64,000 bases of DNA. Source: Vitellaria paradoxa (lineage: Eukaryota; Streptophyta; Magnoliopsida; Ericales; Sapotaceae). The stretch is taken from the NCBI GenBank assembly GCA_019916065.1, contig CM034233.1, forward strand, positions 38,604,862-38,668,861. Direction: 5' to 3'. Positions 23,118 through 33,691 of this stretch are shown here, one piece after another. Positions within the stretch are counted from its first letter, which is position 1. The number at the start of each line of letters is the position of its first letter. The notes beneath the pieces were generated by a model. The model searched no databases. It had not been told where the DNA came from and saw nothing but the letters and a program-made list of their open reading frames with translations. The translations under genes and the position numbers were made by a program.

Positions 23118-24800
23118 TTTCAGTATTTCCGCCATGAATCCTTAGACTATTTTGTCCTTGAACCACCGATTTTTTTGACACAAAATCTCAGAAATTTCAA
23201 ATATGTTTTGTGCCAACAATAGGTTTGGATGAAATTTGTCAGAGTGTTTTGTCTCTTTTGATTAGGTTATTTAAGTGTTTTGTTTTACTTTTGCGACCTA
23301 TGATTTGGAAACACAACTTGGATGAAGAAATTTCTGTTTTCTTGGAATTAGTGATGTCATTTGCATAAATTGGATTGAGCTGAGTTGAAGTATGAATTTT
23401 AAGAGTTGTTGTGGTTGCCATGTGTTTTTAAGTTGAAAAGTGTGTGAATGGATTTAGTTTGAGGATTGTTGATCTAACATTTGTCTTGAGGAATGAATTT
23501 ATGAATGAATAATGTGTTTTATGGATTTCCAGATATAGTGGAGACTTAAAACCTGAAGTGAGATATTTGAGCCTTAAACTTTGTTCATGAGAGACTTCAT
23601 TTACTCTAAGGGCTTTCCAAAAGCTCAAGCTTTTTGCACTTCAAATTCCTTCAATAACTCCACTTATACTATTTTGCTTTGGGTGTTTGTGAAGTGATGG
23701 AAGAATGGAACTAGACTTCTGATTCTTATTTTATGGTTGAATGAATGAAATCAAGAAATGATATTAGGCCATTTTTCTTACTTTGAGCTTGGAATCCTTT
23801 CTTTGATGAACATCATCCTTGGAGCCAAGTTTGAGCTTTATTAGAGCATTCATACTTCTTTATTCTTACCACATCATACCTTAACCATTATGAATGCTCT
23901 TTAGCCTTCCCTAACAGATTGGAATACACTGAAATATTAAGGAAGAGAAATGAACAACATTTTGGGATTTGGAGGTGAGAAGAAAGAAAAATGAATGGAA
24001 TGAGGAAAAAGGAATTGTTAAGGGAAATTGTTGATAAAAAGAAAATCAAAAAGGTGGAAACTGTTTTAATTTTGAAGTACATTCACTTGAGGTAATTTCA
24101 AAAAAAAAAAAAAAAAAATATAATGATGGAGAAGGGTGGAAGAAAGTTTATTTCAGTGTTCCAAATCAGTTTTTGAATTCCTTATCCTTTCCTTCTATTA
24201 CCTTATTAAACCTCATGGCCCCATTACAACCCATTGCAAGTCCTAATTGATCTTTGAAGAATTTTCATTCAATTGTGAAATTTAGGAATTAGGGAATCAT
24301 GGTGAAAATTCTGAAATTACTTTGCTACATCATTCCTTCATGGAGTTATGCCAAGTCTAATTCTTTCTTGAATACATCGTTTTTGACTTGTTGATGCCAC
24401 CTTCTAGAATTTGATGAACATTTACTCTTAATAAGGGGCATCTTGAGTGAAACCTTGTGTGCTCTATTTTCTTTGGAGTGAATTCCAAGGTGAGATTTGA
24501 AGTCAAAACTTGGGAATGAAATGGAATGCAAAGTTCAGAATTAAATGAAGTTCTAAAGATGTATGTTAAGATTGATAGAGTTAAAAGCTGCTATTCATTC
24601 ACATTCATTTCACACATTTGGCAAGTTTCACATCTCTTATAAAATTTTAAATTTTAAACTTTGCTTATGAAATTTTTGCTATGGTGTTGACTAATTCCAT
24701 ATGAATAGCTGAAATATCATTCAAATTGAAATGAAATTAATGCTTTTGGATTCTCTCCTATTTCTTCTATTAGAAGCATTACTAGGGACTAGTAATGTTG
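23118..24800 (+). other. 3' noncoding region of unit 1
   Basis: About 1.7 kb between the env-position ORF and the polypurine tract, AT-rich and without a supportable ORF. It holds a 12-bp inverted repeat (23843-23854 with 23889-23900) and a 19-base A run (24100-24118). Long non-coding 3' regions are usual in Athila elements. Confidence 0.75.
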
Positions 24801-24811
24801 TAGTTGGGGGG
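24801..24811 (+). other. 3' polypurine tract, unit 1
   Basis: TAGTTGGGGGG followed by TGTG and then the LTR start TGATTGG. It is the expected primer for plus-strand DNA synthesis. Confidence 0.8.
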
Positions 24812-24815
24812 TGTG

Positions 24816-26330
24816 TGATTGGACATCAATTGTTACATATTTATACATTCAAATTACACTTGCACACATCATAAAAAGACTATAAAATCTATGTTTTGTG
24901 CAGATTTCATCTCCATATCTCCAAAGTGGAATATGTGTTGATTTCCATCACCAAAAACAAGAAATTAAGCTACATTGAGGATGTTGAGAAGGAAAGCATA
25001 GCTGCACAACACATCAAAGGATTGAAGCTATTTCAGAAGAAGAAGAAAATTCAGTTGAAATCAATGCAAAGAGATCAGAATCACTATTCTGGAAATTTCT
25101 GCAACAGAGGATCATATTCGAATATGGTTTTACTGTATTCGAATATAAGCTTCTCACAGCAACGAATTCCATGTGACCCCACTTCCCCATGTGATGTAAC
25201 CTGCAATCCAGGGAGGGCAAATCAGGAAAAAAAAGATATAGGAGAGAGAAGGAGCCATCATGAGGACAACATTCGGTTAGAGGAGAGAGAAAGAGAGGAG
25301 AGAGAGGAAGAGAGAGAAGTGGAGTGAGACACAAGAAAAAAAAAAATTCGGAAGGAGAGATTCAGATTTTGTAGAGAGAGTTTTGGAGAGAAATTCATTG
25401 AGAGTTCATAGTTTTACATGGAATTTCAATTCGGCATTAGAGTTTTTGAGATTTACATTTTGAATTCATTCCAATTTCTGTAATCAGATTTTCAGTTCTA
25501 AATCCATTTAACTTTCAATTTCAGATTGTAATGTCTTCCAATCAGATTTCCACTTCTGTTTTTCTTCTTTTTAACATGCTCGGCTAAGTCTTCTTGGGCC
25601 AAGGCAAGGGTAATACCTTCCAATGAATCTCAAGTGGCCGAACTTCATGGATTTACTTTGAGTTCTTATGGTTATCAAGTCAATTTGCAGCTGGGTGTCT
25701 TAGAACTCATTGATTCAAGACCCGATTAATCCAACTTTGTATATCCTATTGATGAGTTCATAGGTGTTGCTTAACTTAGAACTCTCATGACATTGTTGTA
25801 TGTGGGTTGCTAGAATTAGAACTCCTATTGTCCTTAAAATAGGTTATGCACATTGAGTGTTTAATCCATGGTTTGTTTCAATTGAAATTAATTTTCTCAA
25901 AAATCAGAACAAATTGATTTGGTAATTTATAAACTCTTGGCACTTGAAATTCATTCGGATTGGTATTAAACTTGTCTTGCTCAACTTTTTTATCACTTAA
26001 TCTTTTAGTTTAAATTCACTTTGCTTTTGGAAAATTAGTTCAAAACCATCAACCAACCAAATCAGATTTTAATTTTCTATTTCACATTTTTCTGTGAGTT
26101 GTGTTTTGCCAAATTAATCTCCATTAGAGTCATTCACTTCATTACTCCCTAGATCCCTGTGGAAATGACCTGGGACTTACCAGTTATTTTGTGCTTCAAC
26201 CACACCTTGCACTTGGGGGAAAACTTGTCTTGATTTACCTCACTTAACATTTTCTTTAAATTTGAATTTATAATCTGAATTTTATTTGAGTTTTATCTTG
26301 GAGTGAGGTAATTAAACAAGAACAAGCACA
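24816..26330 (+). repeat. LTR2 (1515 bp), shared by units 1 and 2
   Basis: It starts TGATTGGACATC after the unit 1 polypurine tract and ends AAGCACA before the unit 2 primer site, so it serves as 3' LTR of unit 1 and 5' LTR of unit 2. Diagnostic variants match LTR1. There is no target duplication or foreign sequence at either edge, as expected if units arose by LTR-LTR recombination rather than by separate insertions. Confidence 0.93.
25116..25144 (+). repeat. Paired ATTCGAAT palindromes in LTR2 (21-bp spacing)
   Basis: ATTCGAAT occurs at 25116 and 25137, 21 bases start to start. With neighbouring A/T bases the two could pair as an 11-bp stem with an 11-base loop in RNA. The same pair occurs at 2711/2732, 13140/13161, 37083/37104 and 58742/58763. 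Confidence 0.9.
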
Positions 26331-26336
26331 AATTTA

Positions 26337-26356
26337 TGGCGCCGTTGCCGGGGATC
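26337..26356 (+). other. Primer binding site, tRNA-Asp, unit 2
   Basis: An exact 20-base complement to the tRNA-Asp 3' end, six bases after the LTR. Confidence 0.93.
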
Positions 26357-26684
26357 TTTGAGAAGCAATGGTGTTTTGAGCCTTTGGAGCATTAACTGGC
26401 AGTACATCTCACCACCATTTTCAACAACAGAGCTGCTTAACTTGTTGAGTAACTTTGTTTCATCTCTATTTCTATTTCTTTTATAGTTTTAGGTTGTTAG
26501 TTTAGTTTTAGAACTGTTTGCATCTGAATCCTGAATTTCTGATTTGAAACTATTTCATCTGATATTCGAATACGGCTGCATTTCTCTGCTGAGAGCTGTA
26601 GTTGCAATTCTCTGTGAATCAGTAGATGAAATTGTGAAGTTAGGAGTTTAGATTGGAGTTTTGTTTCAGTCTGAATTTCTGTTT
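26357..26684 (+). other. 5' leader of unit 2
   Basis: 328 bases between primer site and gag ATG, without a long ORF. It holds one single ATTCGAAT (26564) with no partner. The region just after the gag ATG, TCTG|GTAAAC at about 26700, resembles a splice donor but use is unproven. Equivalent leaders lie at 14393-14719, 38337-38662, 48033-48353 and 59997-60323. Confidence 0.7.
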
Positions 26685-29600
26685 ATGCTTTTAAGGTCTG
26701 GTAAACTTGTTGGAAACAGATCTGAATTGCATTCTCCATCTTCTCTTGCTGAATTGATTGAATTTGCTGCACTACATTCACAATCTGAATTTTCTGTTGC
26801 ACATATGGATCCACCACCACCTGTTCTGCCGGAAGGAAGTGTTCAAGGAGAGAATGATCAAATGGATCAAAACATCCTTAGACCTCTCCGGGAATATCTT
26901 TATCCAGCTAGACAAACCACTCCATCTTGCATTGTTCTTCCAAATGGACATCAGAATTTTTATCTTAAACCTGGAACAATTCAGCTTTTACCAACTTTTC
27001 ATGGCATGGACTCAGAAAATCCTTATATGCATATGAAAGAATTTGAAGATGTTTGTGGAACTTGCATGGATAGGAATGTTAATGAGGACATGGTTAGGCT
27101 TAAATTATTTCCATTTTCATTGAAAGACAAGGCAAAAATGTGGTTGAATTCACTTGAGCCTAGATCAATAGGTACTTGGAGAGACATGCAAACAAAATTT
27201 TTGAAGAAGTATTTTCCTGCAAATAGAACTGTGATTCTTCAACAGCAAATAATGAATTTTGTGTGTAAATCCAATGAAACATTTGCTCAAGCATGGGAAA
27301 GATTCAAGGAATTATTGCAAGCATGTCCACATCATGGTTTTGAATCTTGGAGAATTGTTAATTTTTTCCATAATGCATTAACTCCAAATCTGAAAATGTT
27401 GGTTGCCACCATGTGTAATGGTGAATTCTATGACAAAACTGCTGAAGAGGCTTTACATTTCTTTGATGCTTTAGCTGAAAACACTAAACAGTGGGAGGTA
27501 GTCTCCCCATCTTGTTCTGAATTTTCTGACAGATCAAATGATAGAGGAAAGTTCCATCTCAATGAGGCAGATGATGTTGGAGCTAGGTTGGCTGCATTGT
27601 CAAGAAAGATTGAATTGATGGAGCAAAAGAAGCAAACATTGAAGGAGAGTGAAGTGAAGTGTGTGATGTGTGAAACCGCAGACCACAGGACTGATGATTG
27701 CCCAACACTTCCAGCTTTTAAGGAAGTTCTCTATGGTCAAGCAAATCCCACACAAGCTGCAAGACCCTTCAATCAAAATCAGGGGATGAACACATATTCG
27801 CAAGGCCATAGTCCATATTCGAATAACTACAACCCTGGCTACAGAAATCATCCAAACCTTTCTTGGAAAGCAGAAGCACAGAACCAACAATACCAACCTC
27901 AACAAAATGTGCAACCCCAACCATTTCCTTCTCAGCCTTTTCAACCTCAGCAGAATACAAATTTTTATCAGCCACCTCACAAAAGATCTTTGGAAGACAC
28001 CTTGCAACAATTTATGCAAGGGCAGATTGGAACCAACAATCAGAATTCCAAGTTTCAAGAGCAGACAAACAGGGCCATGGAAGACATCCGAAGTCAATTG
28101 TCAAAGCTAACTCAAGCTTTAACCATCAGAGAATCAGGAAAGCTTCCATCTCAGCCAAGACCAAATCCTACAAGCCAAGTTCATTTCAGTGAATCATCTT
28201 CATCTGCTGCAAATGAAAATCTGGAGCATGTACAAGCTGTTTCAACATTGAGAAGTGGTAAGCAAATTGTCAAGCCAGATTACAAACCACCTGCTGAAGA
28301 AATTGAGGAAGAAAATGAGCAAGAAATAATGAAAAATGAAGAGGAAATGCAGCTGAAACAGAAATTGGACAGCAGAACAGAAAGTGAACAGAAACAGCAA
28401 TTTAGCACTTCTGAGAAAGAAATCATGTTTCAGAATGAAGAGCAAGAATTGAAGCAAAATGAAAGACTAATTGGGGACAACAAGTTGGACAGCAGAAAAC
28501 TTGAGGAAAAGCAGAATCTGAGCCAAGAAAATCAGGAAATTCTGATGCAGCCAAAGGAATATTCGAATACCAGCAAGCAACATTCGAATAGCAGTAAGCA
28601 GCAAATCAGAATCCAGAGAACAGAGCAGGTAAATTCTGAAAATAAAGAGGAAATTTCTGACAATAAGAAAAAAATTTCTGAGGAAAATCAGTTTGAAAAG
28701 AGTGAAAAAGATTTTGAAAATAAAGAGATTTTGAATAAAACCAAGTTGGACAAATCTGAATTTGTTCCAAAACTTCCATTTCCACAAAGATTGAACAAAG
28801 CCAAGAAAGAGAATTTGAATTCTGACATCTATGAATTGTTCAAACAAGTCAGAATCAATATTCCCTTACTTGATGCAATTAAACAAAATCCATCCTATGG
28901 AAAATTTTTGAAAGATTTGTGTACTGTTAAGAGGAAAATGAATGTGAAAGAAAGAGCATTTTTGACTGAACAAGTGAGCTCCATTTTGCAATTTAAAACT
29001 CCTCCCAAATATAAAGATCCAGGTTGCCCCACCATAGCCTGCTTAATTGGGAATCAAAGGGTAGATCAAGCTTTGCTAGATTTAGGTGCAAGTGTCAACC
29101 TCTTACCATTCACTGTTTACAAACAGCTGGGGTTGGGAGAACTTAGACCTACTAGGGTGACACTACAACTTGCTGATAGGTCAGTTAAAGTCCCTAGGGG
29201 TGTGGTTGAGGATGTCTTGATTCAAGTGGATCATTTTTACTTTCCAGTGGACTTTATAGTGCTAGACACTCAGCCCATTCAAGGAAACCAACCAGCTGTA
29301 CCTGTTATCCTAGGAAGACCATTTTTGGCCACCTCAAATGCCTTGATCAATTGTAGAACTGGAGTTATCAAGTTCTCCTTTGGAAACATGACAATTGAGA
29401 AAAACATCTTCAAGGTGACCAAACAGCCGAGTGATTATGAGGAAGTAGAGGAAGTTGATTGGATTCAAACAACCACTCAAGATCACTTTGATAGAGAGTA
29501 TTTTGATGACCCTTTGGAGAAAGCCTTAGTGAATAATGAGCAAGTAGATTTCCTAGCTGATTGTGACTTGGAGAATTGTGAGGGAGGAGAATTTGAGGAA

Positions 29601-32600
29601 ATGAAAAATTCAGTGCTAATGATGAATCAGTGGAGACCATCTGTTGAGTCTTTAGAGCTGTCCATAGCCAAGCCTCTGTCATTTTTGGACCAGCCACCAA
29701 AACCTGAGAGAAAACCTTTGCCAAGTGACTTGAAGTATGTATTTTTGGGTGAGGGAGAGTCCTATCCAGCTGTCATTTCATCTCAGCTGAGTTTGGACCA
29801 AGAAAATAGACTTGTGGAAGTCTTGAGGAAGCATAGAGGAGCTTTGGGCTGGACTATAGCAGATCTGCAGGGAATAAGTCCATTGATTTGCACTCATAGA
29901 ATATTTTTGGAGGATGAGGCCAAGCCTATTAGGCAAATGCAAAGGAGACTCAACCCCAACATGAAAGAGGTTGTTAGAGGGGAGGTAATCAAGCTTTTGG
30001 ATGCTGGAATTATCTACCCCATCTCAGATTCTAAGTGGGTGAGTCCAACTCAGGTAGTGCCTAAGAAATCTGGAGTGACTGTGATTAAGAATGAAAAAGA
30101 GGAATTAGTTCCAATGCGCATCCAAACAGGATGGCGCATGTGCATAGATTATAGAAAGTTGAATGCAGTCACAAGGAAAGATCACTTCCCTCTTCCATTC
30201 CTAGATCAGGTATTGGAAAGAGTGGCAGGGCATGCATTTTACTGTTTCTTGGATGGTTACTCTGGGTATAATCAGATTGAGATTGCATTGGAGGATCAAG
30301 AAAAGACCACATTCACTTGCCCATTTGGCACATTTGCATATAGGCGTATGCCTTTTGGTCTTTGCAATGCTCCTGCAACATTTCAGAGATGTATGATGAG
30401 TCTGTTTAGTGATTTTGTAGAGAGATTCCTTGAAGTTTTTATGGATGACTTTTCAGTATATGGCAGTGACTTTGATACATGTTTGGGAAACTTAGAGAAG
30501 GTTTTGATTAGATGTGAGGAGAAAAACTTGGTTTTGAATTGGGAAAAATGCCACTTTATGGTAACTCATGGAATTGTCCTTGGCCACATAGTGTCTTCTA
30601 GGGGGATAGAAGTAGACAAAGCTAAAGTGGAAATTATTCAAAAACTTCCTACCCCTAGATGTGTTAAGGATATCAGATCATTTCTTGGCCATGCTGGGTT
30701 TTATAGAAGGTTTATTGCATCATTCAGTGCCATTGCTAGACCTTTGTGCAACCTTCTATCCCAGGATGTTCCCTTTGATTGGACACCAGAGTGTCAGGCC
30801 TCATTTGATAGACTTAAGAGTTTGCTCACCTCAGCTCCCATTATGCAGCCACCAGACTGGACTTTACCATTTGAGATCATGTGTGATGCTAGTGATTGTG
30901 CCATTGGTGCAGTGCTAGGACAGAGGAGGGATAGGAGACCACATGTGTTGTACTATGCTAGCAAAACCCTTAGTGAAGCACAAAGGAATTACACTACTAC
31001 TGAGAAGGAGTTGCTAGCAGTAGTATATGCCTTGGACAAGTTCAGATCATACCTGGTAGGTTCCCATGTCATAGTATACACTGACCATGCTGCTTTGAAG
31101 TATCTCTTGACCAAACCTGATGCTAAGCCTAGACTTATTAGATGGATTCTTCTGCTTCAAGAATTTGATTTAGAAATCAAGGACAAAAAGGGAGTTGAAA
31201 ATGTAGTTGCTGATCACCTTTCTAGACTCCCACATCAGGATTTAGCATCTTTTGATTCTCCCATCAATGAGACATTCCCTGATGAGCAGTTGTTCCACAT
31301 AGACTCTTCTGAGGTACCTTGGTTTGCAGATATAGCCAACTACCTAGCTTCAGGTATTGTGCCTTCTCACTGGACCATGCTGGATAGAAGGAAGTTCTTT
31401 AGGAATGTGAGACACTTTTTCTGGGATGACCCTTATTTGTTTAAGTATTGCTCAGATCAAGTCATAAGGAGATGCATACCCGAGAGTGAAGCCCAGAGTG
31501 TCATTAGTTTTTGTCATACTCTTGCATGTGGAGGTCATTTTTCAGCTAGGAAGACAGTGGCAAAGATTTTACAGAGTGGATTGTTTTGGCCTACCATGTT
31601 TAGGGATGTGCATGCCTTTTGTGTTGCTTGTGATAGGTGTCAAAGGCTTGGTAAGATCACTAGGAGAAACATGATGCCACTTCACCCCATTTATGTGCTT
31701 GATATCTTTGATTGTTGGGGTATGGATTTTATGGGACCATTTGTGAATTCATTTGGCAATGAGTATATCTTAGTGGCAGTGGATTATGTTTCAAAGTGGG
31801 TAGAAGCCATACCAACTAGGACCAATGACCACAAGGTAGTGATAAAATTTTTGAAGGAAAATGTGTTTTCAAGATTTGGAATGCCAAAGGCCATGATAAG
31901 TGATAGGGGAACACATTTTTGCAATAGACATGTTGGTCTTTTGATGAAGAAGTATGGGGTGTTACACAAGGTTGGAACATCTTACCACCCCCAAACAAGT
32001 GGACAAGCTGAATTAGCCAATAGAGAGATCAAAAGAATCATTGAAAAAACAGTGAATCCCACAAGGAAAGATTGGTCTTTGAAATTGGTTGATGCACTTT
32101 GGGCTTATAGGACTGCCTACAAGACTATCCTAGGCATGTCTCCTTATAGGTTAGTGTATGGAAAAGCTTGTCATCTTCCTGTGGAACTTGAACACAAGGC
32201 CTTTTGGGCAGTGAGACATTTTAATGAGAGCATCACTGAATCTGGTTTTCAAAGAAAATTGCAACTAAATGAGCTTGAGGAGATTAGGAATGATGCATAT
32301 GAGAATGCTAAGATCACCAAGGATAGAGTGAAGAAATGGCATGATACACATATCCTCAAAAGAGAGTTGTTTGTGGGTCAAAAGGTCTTGTTGTATGACT
32401 CAAGGTTACACTTGTTTCCTGGGAAATTGAAGTCCAGATGGAGTGGTCCATATGTGATTCAGAACATCACTGAGTTTGGGGCTGTTGACATTCAAAATCC
32501 AACCTCCAAGAATGTTTTTAGAGTGAATGGACAGAGATTGAAAGAGTATCATGAGAATTTTGTTGCTGAAGTAGAGAGTTGGGATCTTGAAGATCCCCCA

Positions 32601-32612
32601 AATTCTGTTTGA
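26685..32612 (+). CDS. gag-pol: Gag-Pol polyprotein of unit 2, intact (1975 aa)
   Basis: This is the only full-length, uninterrupted gag-pol here. The start is the first ATG of the frame (M-L-L-R-S-G-K); the frame opens upstream only at non-ATG codons. Approximate residues: capsid-like Retrotrans_gag 100-260 (KMWLNSLEP); CCHC knuckle 326-339; Gln/Pro then Glu/Lys-rich linker 350-690; aspartic protease with DLGAS, catalytic D799; reverse transcriptase with D1190 (FLDGYSGY) and FMDD (D1254, D1255); RNase H with D1401, E1442 and D1467; integrase zinc site H1611, H1618, C1649, C1652; integrase core D1681, D1740, E1776 with 35 residues between the last two; GPY module SRWSGPYVI about 1915. There is no chromodomain. 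Gag and Pol share one frame, so a processing or dosage mechanism other than frameshifting is implied. All catalytic residues are present. Confidence 0.96.
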   Translation: MLLRSGKLVGNRSELHSPSSLAELIEFAALHSQSEFSVAHMDPPPPVLPEGSVQGENDQMDQNILRPLREYLYPARQTTPSCIVLPNGHQNFYLKPGTIQLLPTFHGMDSENPYMHMKEFEDVCGTCMDRNVNEDMVRLKLFPFSLKDKAKMWLNSLEPRSIGTWRDMQTKFLKKYFPANRTVILQQQIMNFVCKSNETFAQAWERFKELLQACPHHGFESWRIVNFFHNALTPNLKMLVATMCNGEFYDKTAEEALHFFDALAENTKQWEVVSPSCSEFSDRSNDRGKFHLNEADDVGARLAALSRKIELMEQKKQTLKESEVKCVMCETADHRTDDCPTLPAFKEVLYGQANPTQAARPFNQNQGMNTYSQGHSPYSNNYNPGYRNHPNLSWKAEAQNQQYQPQQNVQPQPFPSQPFQPQQNTNFYQPPHKRSLEDTLQQFMQGQIGTNNQNSKFQEQTNRAMEDIRSQLSKLTQALTIRESGKLPSQPRPNPTSQVHFSESSSSAANENLEHVQAVSTLRSGKQIVKPDYKPPAEEIEEENEQEIMKNEEEMQLKQKLDSRTESEQKQQFSTSEKEIMFQNEEQELKQNERLIGDNKLDSRKLEEKQNLSQENQEILMQPKEYSNTSKQHSNSSKQQIRIQRTEQVNSENKEEISDNKKKISEENQFEKSEKDFENKEILNKTKLDKSEFVPKLPFPQRLNKAKKENLNSDIYELFKQVRINIPLLDAIKQNPSYGKFLKDLCTVKRKMNVKERAFLTEQVSSILQFKTPPKYKDPGCPTIACLIGNQRVDQALLDLGASVNLLPFTVYKQLGLGELRPTRVTLQLADRSVKVPRGVVEDVLIQVDHFYFPVDFIVLDTQPIQGNQPAVPVILGRPFLATSNALINCRTGVIKFSFGNMTIEKNIFKVTKQPSDYEEVEEVDWIQTTTQDHFDREYFDDPLEKALVNNEQVDFLADCDLENCEGGEFEEMKNSVLMMNQWRPSVESLELSIAKPLSFLDQPPKPERKPLPSDLKYVFLGEGESYPAVISSQLSLDQENRLVEVLRKHRGALGWTIADLQGISPLICTHRIFLEDEAKPIRQMQRRLNPNMKEVVRGEVIKLLDAGIIYPISDSKWVSPTQVVPKKSGVTVIKNEKEELVPMRIQTGWRMCIDYRKLNAVTRKDHFPLPFLDQVLERVAGHAFYCFLDGYSGYNQIEIALEDQEKTTFTCPFGTFAYRRMPFGLCNAPATFQRCMMSLFSDFVERFLEVFMDDFSVYGSDFDTCLGNLEKVLIRCEEKNLVLNWEKCHFMVTHGIVLGHIVSSRGIEVDKAKVEIIQKLPTPRCVKDIRSFLGHAGFYRRFIASFSAIARPLCNLLSQDVPFDWTPECQASFDRLKSLLTSAPIMQPPDWTLPFEIMCDASDCAIGAVLGQRRDRRPHVLYYASKTLSEAQRNYTTTEKELLAVVYALDKFRSYLVGSHVIVYTDHAALKYLLTKPDAKPRLIRWILLLQEFDLEIKDKKGVENVVADHLSRLPHQDLASFDSPINETFPDEQLFHIDSSEVPWFADIANYLASGIVPSHWTMLDRRKFFRNVRHFFWDDPYLFKYCSDQVIRRCIPESEAQSVISFCHTLACGGHFSARKTVAKILQSGLFWPTMFRDVHAFCVACDRCQRLGKITRRNMMPLHPIYVLDIFDCWGMDFMGPFVNSFGNEYILVAVDYVSKWVEAIPTRTNDHKVVIKFLKENVFSRFGMPKAMISDRGTHFCNRHVGLLMKKYGVLHKVGTSYHPQTSGQAELANREIKRIIEKTVNPTRKDWSLKLVDALWAYRTAYKTILGMSPYRLVYGKACHLPVELEHKAFWAVRHFNESITESGFQRKLQLNELEEIRNDAYENAKITKDRVKKWHDTHILKRELFVGQKVLLYDSRLHLFPGKLKSRWSGPYVIQNITEFGAVDIQNPTSKNVFRVNGQRLKEYHENFVAEVESWDLEDPPNSV
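27796..27824 (+). repeat. Degenerate plus perfect ATTCGAAT pair in gag (21-bp spacing)
   Basis: ATTCGCAA at 27796 and ATTCGAAT at 27817 are 21 bases apart, just after the zinc knuckle region. The perfect copy lies in codons TAT TCG AAT (Tyr-Ser-Asn). Confidence 0.7.
28561..28589 (+). repeat. Paired ATTCGAAT palindromes in the Gag linker (21-bp spacing)
   Basis: Perfect copies at 28561 and 28582 in codons TAT TCG AAT and CAT TCG AAT. The 13-base spacer is unrelated to that of the LTR pair. Confidence 0.9.
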
Positions 32613-33051
32613 ATGAAGGAAGAATTCTGATTTTGTATCATAGTAGTGTAGGTTCTGTTATGCTTTTGATTTTCTGTTTTCTTTTGTTTTTGTAAAAAAA
32701 AAAAAAAAAAAGAGGTTGTATATGGTTATTGCTAACCTTCAGTTTTCAGCTGCAAGTAGTACTCAACTGAGGAAGTGAAGAATCTGCTTGATGAAAAGAA
32801 TCTAGTCAAATCTGATGTGATCAGTTGCAATTGCAACTGCAGCTGTGATCATGCAGTAGCTGGACTAAATGCCTTGCCACTGCTGAAATGTGAGCTTGAA
32901 ACAAGTTGGTGGGGAATTGGTCACAGCAGCTGACTATCAGCTTTCATTTCTTGGTAATAAGTTGAATTTTCATTCACAATCTTCAGGTATGTTACTTCAC
33001 CAACCTTTCTTTAACTTGCTGGTTTAATACATTGAGGACAATGCATGATTT

Positions 33052-33064
33052 TAGTTGGGGGGGA
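33052..33064 (+). other. Second (central) polypurine tract, unit 2
   Basis: TAGTTGGGGGGGA lies between pol and the third ORF and nearly repeats the 3' polypurine tract TAGTTGGGGGG at 36772. Present at 21075, 45006 and 54702 in the other units. It could prime a second plus strand, as central tracts do in some retroelements; this is inference. Confidence 0.6.
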
Positions 33065-33400
33065 CACAATCTGAGTTTGTGGATGTGAATAGTATTTTTA
33101 CTGCAATTTGCTGAATTGAGTGATTGGATATGATCAGAATGTTTTGAATATGATTTGGAATTGCTTGAATTGAATTAAGATCATGCTTATGTCAGTTTGA
33201 GTTTGCATATGTTGAAAATTTGAAAAAAAATTTTTTGAAAATTTGGAAAAATTGCAAAACTTCTTCTTGAATTAGTTATTTCTTTTGAAATAATTTTCGA
33301 ATCCTAGCTGTTGGCAAAACTTAATTTGAGTATTCTTAAGAAATGGGGGAAGAATTTCTGGTTTTCTGGACACTGGAATTGCAAATTGCTGATAACCTGT

Positions 33401-33428
33401 ATTCGAATATGGGTCTGGGTATTCGAAT
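33401..33428 (+). repeat. Paired ATTCGAAT palindromes in the inter-ORF spacer (20-bp spacing)
   Basis: Perfect copies at 33401 and 33421; a third single copy follows at 33489. They lie in non-coding sequence inside the candidate intron. Confidence 0.9.
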
Positions 33429-33691
33429 ATGATGTCGGTTTTAAATCCTGTATATACCCGTGAGTGGCCCCATTCAAGTTCCTGTTCTATTCGAATACGA
33501 GCCCTGGTGCCCACAACCCTGAAACCTTCACCATTCCACATCTTCTTCCAGTCTTTTACTTTCAGATTATCTGAGTGAGATTTTGAGTTGACATTGAAAG
33601 GAAGATTCAGATACAGAGCTGCGATTGAAGAAGCTAGGGTTTACAGCTTTGGAGAATTTCTGATAAAGGGTGGAGAATCAATTGAAGCAAG

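Larger units (their letters stand above)
32987..33565 (+). other. Candidate intron upstream of the env-position ORF, unit 2
   Basis: The donor CAG|GTATGT (GT at 32987) fits the plant consensus exactly and the acceptor TCTTTTACTTTCAG|A ends at 33565 with a pyrimidine tract. Removal of the 579 bases would bring the third ORF's ATG closer to the exon end. Both sites are kept in units 1 and 4; unit 3 has CAA|GTATGT and a TTTAAG acceptor. Splicing is known for env-class RNAs of some plant gypsy elements, but here it is only a prediction. Confidence 0.35.
32613..33691 (+). other. Inter-ORF spacer of unit 2
   Basis: A 1.08-kb non-coding spacer. In order it holds an 18-base A run (32694-32711), the palindrome GTTGCAATTGCAAC (32824-32837) between two TGATCA sites (32818 and 32846), a splice-donor consensus (32984-32992), the motif ACATTGAGGACAATGC with the second polypurine tract, the paired palindromes at 33401/33421, a single one at 33489, and a splice-acceptor-like TCTTTTACTTTCAG ending at 33565. 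Confidence 0.8.

Noticed and set aside
27600..28097. 165-codon antisense frame opposite gag (also in units 1, 4, 5 and copy A)
   Set aside because: It is a shadow of the real gag frame on the other strand; its composition mirrors gag codons and no domain is visible.
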